Notes: generated from the letters alone by a model not told the origin. A stretch of 5,561 nucleotides of DNA from Candidatus Altarchaeota archaeon (GCA_018897475.1 JAHIKS010000098.1:1-5561); one strand, 5' to 3'. Positions 1-4,558 are shown, counted from the first letter of the stretch. Numbers and translations: made by a program.

Positions 1-665
1 AAACTTTCCAAAACCTCTTCCTGCCTCCCCACACCTTTTTGCAATACAATCAATGATATATGTGATAATGTAGTAGCTAATTTCCCAATTATTCCTGATT
101 TTATAACTCTTCGCCTTCCAAGACCTGGAAATTGAGGTATCTTACCGCCAGATACAACCTCAAACAAAAACTTATTTTCATATTTTGAATTTTCCAAGCC
201 CTTCTTAATCATCCCGGCACACTCCTTGGCTGCAATATGCGGCGCCCTCTTTGTATTCCTTCCAACCCCCACAGCTACATCCATATTTGGATAAGAAACT
301 GCCATGGCAGTTGCACCCCTAGTGAAGCACCCTTCAGGATTGATAAACCCTGCAACAGTCCCGCCAATCAAAGGCGTTCCCTTCGGTAGAATCTCCCAGA
401 CTCCTGCAAGGAATTCCTTGAAGCCACCATACTTTTCATAGTGGATTGTGGAGAAGAGCAAAAAGAAATCGGGTTTTGTACCCAGTTTCTCCAGCGTTTT
501 GTAAGCAACCTCTCTACCGGCCTTGCGGGCGTCCCACTGTCTGGATAGCCCGACTGCAGCTTTGAATTCTGGTTTTTCAGAACCAGCGCCTCCACTGTCA
601 GAAACGGTCTCGGTCTTCCCGGCCGTAATTTCCTCTCTTAGGGCAGAATAATCAGTAGCTGGCAT
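1..665 (-). CDS. FIST-domain sensory protein, N-terminal part (3' end outside window)
   Basis: The minus frame is open from ATG 663-665 to the left edge (about 221 codons, no stop). FIST domains are predicted ligand-sensing modules of signal-transduction proteins; the ligand here cannot be told. Residues 1-18 form a leader (MPATDYSALREEITAGKT), followed by a Gly/Ser-rich linker to about residue 33. The FIST N-terminal domain then starts with FKAAVGLSRQWDARKAGREV and continues through PDFFLLFSTIHY, a Gly-rich IGGTVAGFINPEG segment, GATAMAVSYPNMDVAVGVG and FEVVSGGKIPQFPG. No signal peptide or membrane segment is seen, so a cytoplasmic location is likely. A TATA box about 31 nt upstream suggests a nearly leaderless mRNA. 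The hepT stop lies 43 nt upstream. The promoter and first codons recur three more times in the window, attached to truncated copies. The family call is by recognition of the motif pattern and is fairly secure; C-terminal domains are unseen. Confidence 0.85.
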   Translation of the reverse strand, partial: MPATDYSALREEITAGKTETVSDSGGAGSEKPEFKAAVGLSRQWDARKAGREVAYKTLEKLGTKPDFFLLFSTIHYEKYGGFKEFLAGVWEILPKGTPLIGGTVAGFINPEGCFTRGATAMAVSYPNMDVAVGVGRNTKRAPHIAAKECAGMIKKGLENSKYENKFLFEVVSGGKIPQFPGLGRRRVIKSGIIGKLATTLSHISLIVLQKGVGRQEEVLES

Positions 666-706
666 CGCCTTGTTATAGAATTGGCTCAGCGGATATAAAT
701 AGGTTA
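611..706 (-). repeat. FIST 5'-end repeat, copy 1 (attached to intact gene)
   Basis: This copy holds the TATA box, a short leader and about the first 18 codons of the FIST gene. It aligns with copies at 1591-1685, 4423-4515 and about 5340-5420, all in the same orientation. Shared blocks read on the minus strand include CTATTTATATCC (copies 1 and 2), CAATTCTATAACA, and codons for MPATDYSALREE followed by an ACGGCCGGGAAGACC-type end. Copy 1 and copy 4 share the short AAGGCG leader end, whereas copies 2 and 3 have a longer G-rich one. Homology with copy 2 stops at GGTTA (position 703-706), a few bases from the hepT stop codon. Confidence 0.85.
691..702 (-). promoter_or_regulatory. TATA box of FIST gene (copy 1)
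   Basis: The minus strand reads CTATTTATATCC, a good archaeal TATA element. Its core is centred about 31 nt from ATG 665, placing transcription start within a few bases of the start codon. No convincing Shine-Dalgarno site precedes the ATG, which fits leaderless translation. The identical element is in repeat copy 2. Confidence 0.65.
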
Positions 707-708
707 AT

Positions 709-1131
709 TCAGTTCTTTGATGTGAAATTCATTATCTCCTTTACGTATGCCTCTATATCAGCAAGATTATCGTTCAGTATCCTGTGCAATTCCTTGGGCT
801 CTATCACGGAATATCTGTGAACCAGAAGGTTTCTGAACTTTGCCATATCGGCAAGTCTGTTAGCGAGGCCCTTTCTTATAATTTTTTTATCAGCAAGTAT
901 GGAAAAGAACTGACCGTATTCCTCGGCCCGTGGAAAGCCCTTTGATGCGATTATGTGGTTGGCTATGTCAAGACACGCCTCGATGGCTTCCTGGAGGCAG
1001 TGCTTTGTCGCTTGAATCTTCTCAAAGCTGGAGGTGAATTTATCTATATCTATTTTCTTGGTCTCATGGAGATACTCCATGTTCTCCGTTATTATGTCGA
1101 TCTTCTTCTCTATGACCTCCTTGTCAATCAT
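709..1131 (-). CDS. hepT: HepT-like HEPN-domain toxin (type VII toxin-antitoxin)
   Basis: This 140-aa, mostly helical protein has the HEPN (DUF86/HepT) signature RNLLVHRY: R100, H105 and Y107 make the Rx4HxY motif. In this family the R and H belong to the RNase active site, and the Tyr is the residue modified by the MntA partner. Cellular RNA is the expected target. The gene follows mntA with an ATGA overlap (1128-1131), so the two are translationally coupled; GAGGTT at 1138-1143 is a plausible ribosome site. Antitoxin-first order is common for such pairs. The stop (709-711) sits immediately beside the promoter of the intact FIST gene. All motif residues are present, so it should be active. 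The fold assignment is confident; the physiological role is inferred. Confidence 0.88.
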   Translation of the reverse strand: MIDKEVIEKKIDIITENMEYLHETKKIDIDKFTSSFEKIQATKHCLQEAIEACLDIANHIIASKGFPRAEEYGQFFSILADKKIIRKGLANRLADMAKFRNLLVHRYSVIEPKELHRILNDNLADIEAYVKEIMNFTSKN

Positions 1132-1532
1132 TGCAGTAACCTCTCTCTCCTGATTTGGTTGTACTCTTCACAAAATGGCTTGAAATCCAGATACTTGGAG
1201 TAGGTTTCGGTCTCGAATCTGATCCTTTCTTTGTCGTCCCTTGAGAATAATGGCTTACTATGCTTAAGAACCTGATGCAGGAATATCAGATTCTTGTGGT
1301 TAAGGACTCTTGCTTCTACTTCTCTACCCAATGCCTTATCCAGCTCCCGGGATATTCTGGCTTCGTAGAGTGGCTCCGGCGTATAATCTGCCCGTAGTAA
1401 TAGGCCTATGTCTATGTCGCTTTCCTCTACCGGACTCCCGCTAGCAAAAGAACCATAGAGATAGGCTGCAAGAATCTCCCCATGGCCCTTAATGGTGTTC
1501 TCCACCCTTTTCTTTATTTCATCAGTTTTCAT
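1128..1532 (-). CDS. mntA: MntA-like minimal nucleotidyltransferase antitoxin
   Basis: This 134-aa protein has the MNT nucleotidyltransferase signature GSFASGSPVEESDID at residues 27-41: the GS pair plus D39 and D41, which bind metal and nucleotide. The usual third acidic residue is probably E71 or E73 in EVEARVLNH, a Glu where many relatives have Asp. In the studied HepT/MntA pairs this enzyme adds AMP to the Tyr of the toxin's Rx4HxY motif and silences it. The gene overlaps hepT by 4 nt. Its start at 1532 is the only Met in the N-terminal region and is preceded by only a weak AGGA. It begins 30 nt after the stop of the 25-codon FIST fragment, so it could be read from that FIST promoter or from a weaker TATA at 1558-1568. 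Adjacency to a HEPN gene makes the pair assignment strong. Confidence 0.88.
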   Translation of the reverse strand: MKTDEIKKRVENTIKGHGEILAAYLYGSFASGSPVEESDIDIGLLLRADYTPEPLYEARISRELDKALGREVEARVLNHKNLIFLHQVLKHSKPLFSRDDKERIRFETETYSKYLDFKPFCEEYNQIRRERLLQ

Positions 1533-1557
1533 TCCTGGTATAAAATTTCGATTGTAT

Positions 1558-1568
1558 CTAAATTAATA
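1558..1568 (-). promoter_or_regulatory. Possible TATA box of mntA-hepT
   Basis: The minus strand reads TATTAATTTAG, centred about 31 nt from the mntA ATG. This is the same spacing as at the FIST gene, and would give a leaderless mntA transcript independent of the upstream FIST promoter. It is A/T-rich and only loosely TATA-like. Confidence 0.35.
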
Positions 1569-1640
1569 CATGGTTAAGGCAGTTGCCTGATTCCCGGCCG
1601 TAACCTCCTTTCTCAGAGCTGAATAGTCGGTAGCTGGCAT
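1563..1640 (-). pseudogene. Truncated FIST 5' fragment (25 codons), copy 2
   Basis: ATG 1638-1640 opens a 25-residue frame, MPATDYSALRKEVTAGNQ followed by ATALTMY and TAA. The first 16 residues match the intact FIST gene at 665 with two conservative changes (E11K, I13V). Homology ends abruptly after the GGGAA of codon 17, and the remaining codons are unrelated. The mntA ATG follows 30 nt beyond the stop. Promoter and start codon are kept, so a 25-aa peptide may still be made, and the fragment could act as leader for mntA-hepT. It is best read as the remnant of a FIST paralogue that lost its body. A short functional leader ORF is the alternative. Confidence 0.75.
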
Positions 1641-1685
1641 AGAGGCCCCTGTTATAGAATTGGCGCAGGGGATATAAATAGGTTA
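1591..1685 (-). repeat. FIST 5'-end repeat, copy 2
   Basis: This copy runs from GGTTA at 1681-1685 through the TATA box (1671-1680), the CCAATTCTATAACA leader block and the FIST start to the GGGAA break at 1591. It is the closest match to copy 1 across the promoter. The leader is a few bases longer and carries a perfect 6-bp inverted repeat. It begins 20 nt from the membrane-protein stop codon. Confidence 0.82.
1646..1680 (-). promoter_or_regulatory. FIST copy 2 promoter with inverted repeat between TATA and start
   Basis: The TATA element TATTTATATC (core 1672-1678) is centred about 35 nt from ATG 1640. Between them lies CCCCTG (1646-1651) paired with CAGGGG (1666-1671), separated by 14 nt. 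The span covers the expected transcription start, so the repeat fits an operator for a dimeric regulator better than a structure fully contained in the mRNA. Confidence 0.5.
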
Positions 1686-1704
1686 CAGGGTCTGTTCAAG
1701 CCGC

Positions 1705-2310
1705 CTACCTGCTGATACTGTAAATCTTTATATGGAAGCTGTACCGCTCTACCACAATATACATGAAGTCAAAGAAGAGGAATGCTGCGAGGTAAATCCA
1801 GGAGAAGACACTGAAGACGACCAGGACTAGGATTGAGAGCTTCATGGCAAAGCGGTTGAGGAAGAACTTCTCGCCGAGTTTGTTCAGAAATCCGTTGTTA
1901 TTTTTCATTGACTTGTGGTTCACCAGCCTTTTATTTAACCTTTTGTCTGCCCAGTCGTTGCCTATCTCATCCAGGATTCCGGAGAATATCAGGATTCCGA
2001 AGGGGGCCCACTCTATCTGCAGGATGTCGCGGAATAGTACGGGAATTGAAATGACAAGGGCGGTTCCTATGTAGAATGCGGGGGCGTCTATCTTCTGGGT
2101 TATGGAAAGGGCGAGTATGATGGCGAGAAATATTATTGCAGAAGTGGAGTCGAAGATTATCAGATAGGCCATTAGAATACCTGATGGAATTGCAATCATG
2201 TTTGCTATTCCTTTGTCGAAGACGCCGATGTCATAGGCCTGGTCTATGTACTTTATTCCTGCGCCGAGCAGACCGTAGCTTAGTATTATCAGTAAGGCAT
2301 CCTCTAGCAT
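1705..2310 (-). CDS. Polytopic membrane protein of unknown family
   Basis: I do not recognise a named family. The 201-residue product has hydrophobic stretches at about residues 3-19, 34-54, 56-70, 79-95, 100-114 and 158-187, so five to seven membrane segments are likely. Between the fifth and the last is a charged loop (about 115-155) with DEIGNDWADKRLNKR; an acidic IDQAYD motif follows the first helix. The Asp clusters faintly recall prenyltransferase-like enzymes, but not enough to claim it. The start is well supported: GGAGTTGATC, nine of ten bases of the archaeal Shine-Dalgarno consensus, ends 6 nt before the ATG. The gene follows the Roadblock stop by 3 nt, so both are surely one transcript. 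It may be the membrane anchor or effector of the KaiC/Roadblock group. A FIST promoter follows 20 nt after its stop. Confidence 0.75.
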   Translation of the reverse strand: MLEDALLIILSYGLLGAGIKYIDQAYDIGVFDKGIANMIAIPSGILMAYLIIFDSTSAIIFLAIILALSITQKIDAPAFYIGTALVISIPVLFRDILQIEWAPFGILIFSGILDEIGNDWADKRLNKRLVNHKSMKNNNGFLNKLGEKFFLNRFAMKLSILVLVVFSVFSWIYLAAFLFFDFMYIVVERYSFHIKIYSISR

Positions 2311-2313
2311 TTT

Positions 2314-2706
2314 CTAGATCAACTCCATGATTTTTCTTCTGGCGTTTTCAAGCTCTACCTCTAAAAGGCCGCGGTTTGCGAGAGCAGGGACTATGGCTAC
2401 AAGGGCGGTGTCAGTTTCGGGAAGTATGAAGAATATGACGTCGTACTGACCCAGTTCGAAATAGATTTTGTCGAGACCATAGGCAGAGTAGTTGTCAATT
2501 ATGGTAAAGAACTCGTCCATGGTCTTTTCCAGAGCGTCCCAGATTCCCCTTAGTTCTGATTTATGTTTCTCTGGGATTGAGACTATTCCATCCAGTTGTC
2601 TTCTTGCCACCATGCAGGCATGGATATCCTCTAACCTGAGCAAATCTTCCTCTAGGATATTCCTTATCTGGTCGCTTCTGGATGTTTGCTCCTCAGGGGG
2701 GTCCAT
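2314..2706 (-). CDS. Roadblock/LC7-like protein
   Basis: This 130-aa protein has an N-terminal helix (residues 10-30), a central sheet/helix region, and a typical Roadblock C-terminal half: hydrophobic strands IYFELGQYDVIFFILPE (81-97) and ALVAIVPALANRGLLEVELE (101-120), then a closing helix. Roadblock/LC7 proteins form dimers that bind and regulate P-loop NTPases, often small GTPases. Here the natural partner would be the KaiC-like ATPase encoded 80 nt upstream (inference). Start choice: ATG 2706 is the only ATG/GTG/TTG in the open frame just upstream, and it has no ribosome site. A TATA-like CATAAAAG centred 32 nt upstream suggests a leaderless internal promoter. The gene is closely coupled to the membrane-protein gene 3 nt downstream. 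The family call rests on pattern and length; moderate to good confidence. Confidence 0.68.
   Translation of the reverse strand: MDPPEEQTSRSDQIRNILEEDLLRLEDIHACMVARRQLDGIVSIPEKHKSELRGIWDALEKTMDEFFTIIDNYSAYGLDKIYFELGQYDVIFFILPETDTALVAIVPALANRGLLEVELENARRKIMELI
2317..2326 (-). promoter_or_regulatory. Strong Shine-Dalgarno site of membrane-protein gene
   Basis: The minus strand reads GGAGTTGATC, differing at one base from GGAGGTGATC, the complement of the archaeal 16S 3' end. It lies inside the last Roadblock codons, 6 nt before ATG 2310, and fixes that start. Confidence 0.7.
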
Positions 2707-2715
2707 ATAAACAAT

Positions 2716-2742
2716 TGTCGACTTTAGGCGACAGCTTTTATG
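2716..2742 (-). promoter_or_regulatory. Possible internal promoter and operator before the Roadblock gene
   Basis: CATAAAAG (2735-2742, minus strand) is TATA-like and centred about 32 nt from the Roadblock ATG, the same geometry as the FIST promoters. Directly downstream lies a 5-bp inverted repeat, TGTCG and CGACA (2716-2720 and 2729-2733) with an 8-nt spacer. It would overlap the region between TATA and transcription start, where archaeal repressors often bind. Weak but consistent. Confidence 0.3.
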
Positions 2743-2745
2743 CGC

Positions 2746-2775
2746 CTGAATCTGTCTCTGAAATGGTAGATTCAG
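2746..2775 (-). repeat. Perfect 8-bp inverted repeat after kaiC-like gene
   Basis: CTGAATCT at 2746-2753 and AGATTCAG at 2768-2775 pair perfectly around a 14-nt loop, starting 11 nt after the ATPase stop codon. No T-run follows on the minus strand, so a plain intrinsic terminator is not supported. It could be an RNA processing or stability hairpin that uncouples the ATPase gene from the Roadblock gene. Confidence 0.5.
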
Positions 2776-2786
2776 TATGTTTAATA

Positions 2787-3512
2787 TCAGAAAAGGACCT
2801 TCTTATCACTTTTGGCCTTCTCTGTTTCAAGGATTCTAACGCCTTTCTCAGAGAATTCCATGTCATGAGGCTTGAGGGAGTGCTTTGTACTCCTCATCTT
2901 TCTTACGGCTATTTTTCTTGAGTCCATGGCCTCGTGTATGGTGAGATGTATTACGCCGTCGGCTATATGGCTCTCGACTCCGTGCATGGATATGGCCTCG
3001 CTGCCTTCCGGGGTTTCTGTAATCATCATGGTGGTTAGCCCTGACCGCTTTGCAGCATTGCTGAGGGACATTATTATCTTTCGGACGTCCTCTTTACCCC
3101 CCATCTCTTCGAGGAGGAATCCTATGGCCGTGAGGCTGTCTATGACAAGTCTTTTGGCGCCTATCTCTTTCGCCTTCTCGGGGATGCTGACGCTGAGGTC
3201 CTCCCATGCCATCTTATCCTCAATGCCTGCGCTGATTATCGCTATTTTCCCTTCTTTCTCTAATTTGTCCAGGTCGAAGCCGTATCTGGACATGTCTTGC
3301 TTTAGCTCAAGGGGATCCTGTTCCAGCGTTACCAGGATTCCGGGCTCGTTGTTCTGGACTATACCATTATACAGAAACTGAACACCGAAGGTGCTCTTTC
3401 CGGTTCCGCAGGTTCCGGAGACCATTACCGTTCTACTTCTGGGGAAACCACCTTCCAGAAGTTCATCCAGACCATAGATGCCTGTGGGACACCTTTTCGT
3501 TGCGTCTACCAT
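2787..3512 (-). CDS. Single-domain KaiC-like (RecA-fold) ATPase
   Basis: This 241-aa protein begins with the KaiC-type opening CPTGIYGLDELLEGGFPRSR. Walker A is GTCGTGKST at residues 33-41, and Walker B is RLVIDS with D125. The trans-acting KMRSTKH motif is at about 205-211, followed by the usual MEFSEKGVRI end. KaiC family proteins hydrolyse ATP as hexamers and serve signalling roles in archaea, often with small regulatory partners. At the catalytic acidic pair (VTLEQDPLEL, 62-71) the second Glu is Gln (Q65); many relatives read EE there, so turnover may be altered. Length fits one KaiC domain. It heads a leftward cluster with the Roadblock and membrane-protein genes. No ribosome site precedes ATG 3512; a TATA box lies about 44 nt upstream. 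The family assignment is very secure; the circadian KaiC function is not implied. Confidence 0.92.
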   Translation of the reverse strand: MVDATKRCPTGIYGLDELLEGGFPRSRTVMVSGTCGTGKSTFGVQFLYNGIVQNNEPGILVTLEQDPLELKQDMSRYGFDLDKLEKEGKIAIISAGIEDKMAWEDLSVSIPEKAKEIGAKRLVIDSLTAIGFLLEEMGGKEDVRKIIMSLSNAAKRSGLTTMMITETPEGSEAISMHGVESHIADGVIHLTIHEAMDSRKIAVRKMRSTKHSLKPHDMEFSEKGVRILETEKAKSDKKVLF

Positions 3513-3727
3513 TTTTTGTTAACAATATTAATAGAATATTTGATGAACTGGTATAAAAACGTTATCGAATTGGTGAACGAAAGAGGGATATTCTGAGACA
3601 TCTATGCTTCGAATGACTCTAATCTAAATATAATGATTGATAATGTTAATTATTTCTTGAATATCTTCGGATATGTTCTGACTTTGTGAACGGATTCGAT
3701 ATCAATCATGTAGAAGCGTTTAAGACA
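3513..3727. other. Intergenic region between kaiC-like gene and tumE pseudogene
   Basis: This A/T-rich stretch holds the ATPase promoter at its left end. Its right part keeps the tumE reading frame open for 25 codons beyond the tumE stop (to TAA 3650-3652), encoding CLKRFYMIDIESVHKVRTYP and five more residues. An ATG at 3707-3709 would give 19 aa. I recognise no protein in it; it may be debris of a lost gene. About 3565-3645 shows nothing recognisable. Confidence 0.4.
3551..3560 (-). promoter_or_regulatory. TATA box of the KaiC-like ATPase gene
   Basis: GTTTTTATAC on the minus strand, centred about 44 nt from ATG 3512, would start transcription near 3530 and leave a leader of roughly 18 nt with no evident ribosome site. 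A closer A/T-rich TATTAATATT (about 3522-3531) is too near the ATG to serve the same start. Confidence 0.5.
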
Positions 3728-4072
3728 TCACAGAATCCTTTCTTCGATTAACTTCAGGACGTCCTGGAGGGTTGTTTCGTAAGAGTCCTCTACCCCCTTG
3801 TTATTGCCCCTGTGTTTGTGGTGGGGAAACGTCTTGACCTTCCAGTGGGGGCAGTTGTCTCACCTCATTATCAGGGAGCCGTTGGGTTTCTGCCAGTGGT
3901 AGGAATAGAAGTTATCTTCCTTTACGAGGGTTTCACGGACATGGAGTATGGTGTTGTCCTTGAGGGTTAGCTTCATACGTATGCTCTGAATTCTTCTTTC
4001 AGAAATAAGGTCCAGAACCTAGACATGTTTTACAGCAGTGCTCTTTCTGGCGATTATCGTTAGGTAGAGTAT
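3728..4072 (-). pseudogene. tumE: Decayed TumE-family (DUF6516) toxin gene
   Basis: The frame from 4072 to TGA 3728-3730 encodes a clear TumE-type protein of normal size (about 114 residues): IIARKSTAVKHV, VLDLISERRIQSIRMKLTLK, NTILHVRETLVKEDNFYSYH, GSLIMR-stop-DNCPHW, KVKTFPHHKHRG and YETTLQDVLKLIEERIL. The YSYHW, DNxPHH-like and FPHHKH blocks are the family core. Three lesions interrupt it. The expected start codon is ATA (4070-4072), overlapping the tumA end; TAG stands at 4019-4021; and TGA stands at 3860-3862 exactly where relatives have the Trp of the RWDN motif. All three can be single transitions (ATG to ATA, CAG to TAG, TGG to TGA), and no frameshift is seen, so decay looks recent. 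The toxin is presumably inactive while its partner upstream is intact. The family call is from remembered motif patterns. Confidence 0.78.
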
Positions 4073-4374
4073 TTCTCCAGATTTTTATATCTCTTGACCC
4101 AGAGCTCATGGGCCTCATGGATTGCCTTCCAGATTATGTAGTCATCCCATTCCTCGAAGACCTCTTCTCTATCCTTGCTGAGTACCTTCCTTTCGAACTT
4201 CTTGAAAATTTGATCATACTTGCTCTCATACACCTCCTCTCTCTTTCTGTAATCTGAAACCTTGGCCATTGCTATTGAATACAGAAAATCCTTCAGCATC
4301 TCCTCTTTGGTTTCGAATAAATCGGATACAAACCCATACATGTTTTCAGGCACTTTAAGGGTTATGTTTCGCAT
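4060..4374 (-). CDS. TumA-like antitoxin partner of the tumE pseudogene
   Basis: From ATG 4374 this encodes 104 aa beginning MRNITLKVPENMYGFVSDLF; ATG 4380 and GTG 4383 are in-frame alternatives that add 2-3 residues. After a short N-terminal strand it is highly charged and helical (EEMLKDFLYSIAMAKVSDYRKREE, then EEWDDYIIWKAIHEAHELWVKRYKNL), a layout I associate with the small protein encoded just before TumE/DUF6516 toxins in archaea. It probably binds and neutralises the toxin and may bind its own promoter. Its end overlaps the expected tumE start by 13 nt, as in a coupled antitoxin-toxin pair. No lesion is seen, so it is now an orphan antitoxin. GTGAT just before the start could be a ribosome site; a TTTAAA TATA box lies about 30 nt upstream. 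The partner role rests on position and general look. Confidence 0.65.
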   Translation of the reverse strand: MRNITLKVPENMYGFVSDLFETKEEMLKDFLYSIAMAKVSDYRKREEVYESKYDQIFKKFERKVLSKDREEVFEEWDDYIIWKAIHEAHELWVKRYKNLEKYST

Positions 4375-4402
4375 TCCCATCACTTATCAACGGGTATTTC
4401 AG

Positions 4403-4411
4403 GTTTAAATT
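4403..4411 (-). promoter_or_regulatory. Possible TATA box of tumA
   Basis: The minus strand reads AATTTAAAC, centred about 27-33 nt from the candidate ATGs at 4380 and 4374, which fits a leaderless start. It coincides with the stop codon of the FIST copy 3 fragment, so the TA module appears to bring its own promoter right at the break. Confidence 0.4.
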
Positions 4412-4476
4412 CCTTTATTGCGGGTCTTCCCGGCCGTAACCTCTTCCCTGAGAACAGAATAATCGGCAGTTGGCAT
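4405..4476 (-). pseudogene. Truncated FIST 5' fragment (23 codons), copy 3
   Basis: ATG 4474-4476 opens MPTADYSVLREEVTAGKT followed by RNKGI and TAA. Residues 1-18 match the intact FIST gene with A3T, T4A, A8V and I13V. Homology breaks after GGGAAGACC, within about four bases of the break in copy 2. The tumA start follows about 25-31 nt beyond the stop. The TATA position reads TGTATACC and is weaker than in copies 1 and 2, so expression is doubtful. A remnant of a FIST paralogue is the likeliest reading; a short leader peptide is the alternative. Confidence 0.72.
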
Positions 4477-4515
4477 AGGAACCCCCTGTTAAAGAATTTG
4501 CTAAGGGGGTATACA
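4423..4515 (-). repeat. FIST 5'-end repeat, copy 3
   Basis: This copy covers the start-proximal leader (AATTCTTTAACAGGGGG) and the first 18 codons. It is most like copy 2 in leader length and in where the coding part stops, but is the most diverged in sequence. It lies between divergently read genes: tumA to the left and the AbrB/VapC operon to the right. Confidence 0.75.
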
Positions 4516-4518
4516 TAC
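4481..4518 (-). promoter_or_regulatory. Inverted repeats in the FIST copy 3 promoter
   Basis: ACCCCCT (4481-4487) and AGGGGGT (4504-4510) form a perfect 7-bp inverted repeat around 16 nt, in the same place as the CCCCTG/CAGGGG pair of copy 2 but with different bases. An adjacent GTAT-AC-ATAC (4509-4518) sits just upstream of the AbrB TATA box and could be an autoregulatory operator. No binding evidence can be seen in sequence. Confidence 0.4.
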
Positions 4519-4520
4519 AG

Positions 4521-4558
4521 TATTTATTTGGCTTCAGTACCATATTCTATTAGGGTGA
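4521..4558 (+). promoter_or_regulatory. Promoter and ribosome site of the AbrB-VapC operon
   Basis: TATTTAT at 4521-4527 is a TATA candidate that would start transcription near 4550. GGGTGA at 4553-4558, matching the archaeal Shine-Dalgarno core, ends 5 nt before ATG 4564. This makes 4564 the start rather than the upstream in-frame ATG at 4498, which lies inside the FIST copy 3 leader. Confidence 0.55.

Noticed and set aside
368..595. 75-codon minus-strand frame
   Set aside because: It overlaps the FIST gene in another frame on the same strand. The FIST frame has family motifs and continues through the whole region.
955..1203. 82-codon plus-strand frame across the hepT/mntA junction
   Set aside because: Antisense shadow of two well-supported genes; no ribosome site or promoter.
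1539..1545. TATA-like TTTTATA just before mntA
   Set aside because: Only about 10 nt from the ATG, so transcription would start inside mntA, which has no usable start codon further in.
1705..2310. UbiA-type prenyltransferase for the membrane protein
   Set aside because: Acidic clusters (IDQAYD, DEIGNDWAD) resemble Asp-rich motifs only loosely. Their spacing and the helix layout do not match the family well enough.
2872..3381. 169-codon plus-strand open frame
   Set aside because: It lies entirely inside the KaiC-like gene on the opposite strand, whose Walker A, Walker B and KaiC motifs are unmistakable. The frame shows no motif of its own.
3860..3862. Recoded TGA (Trp or selenocysteine) in tumE
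   Set aside because: A second stop (TAG 4019-4021) and the missing start codon make simple decay more likely. TGA also ends hepT, mntA and the ATPase gene normally in this window.
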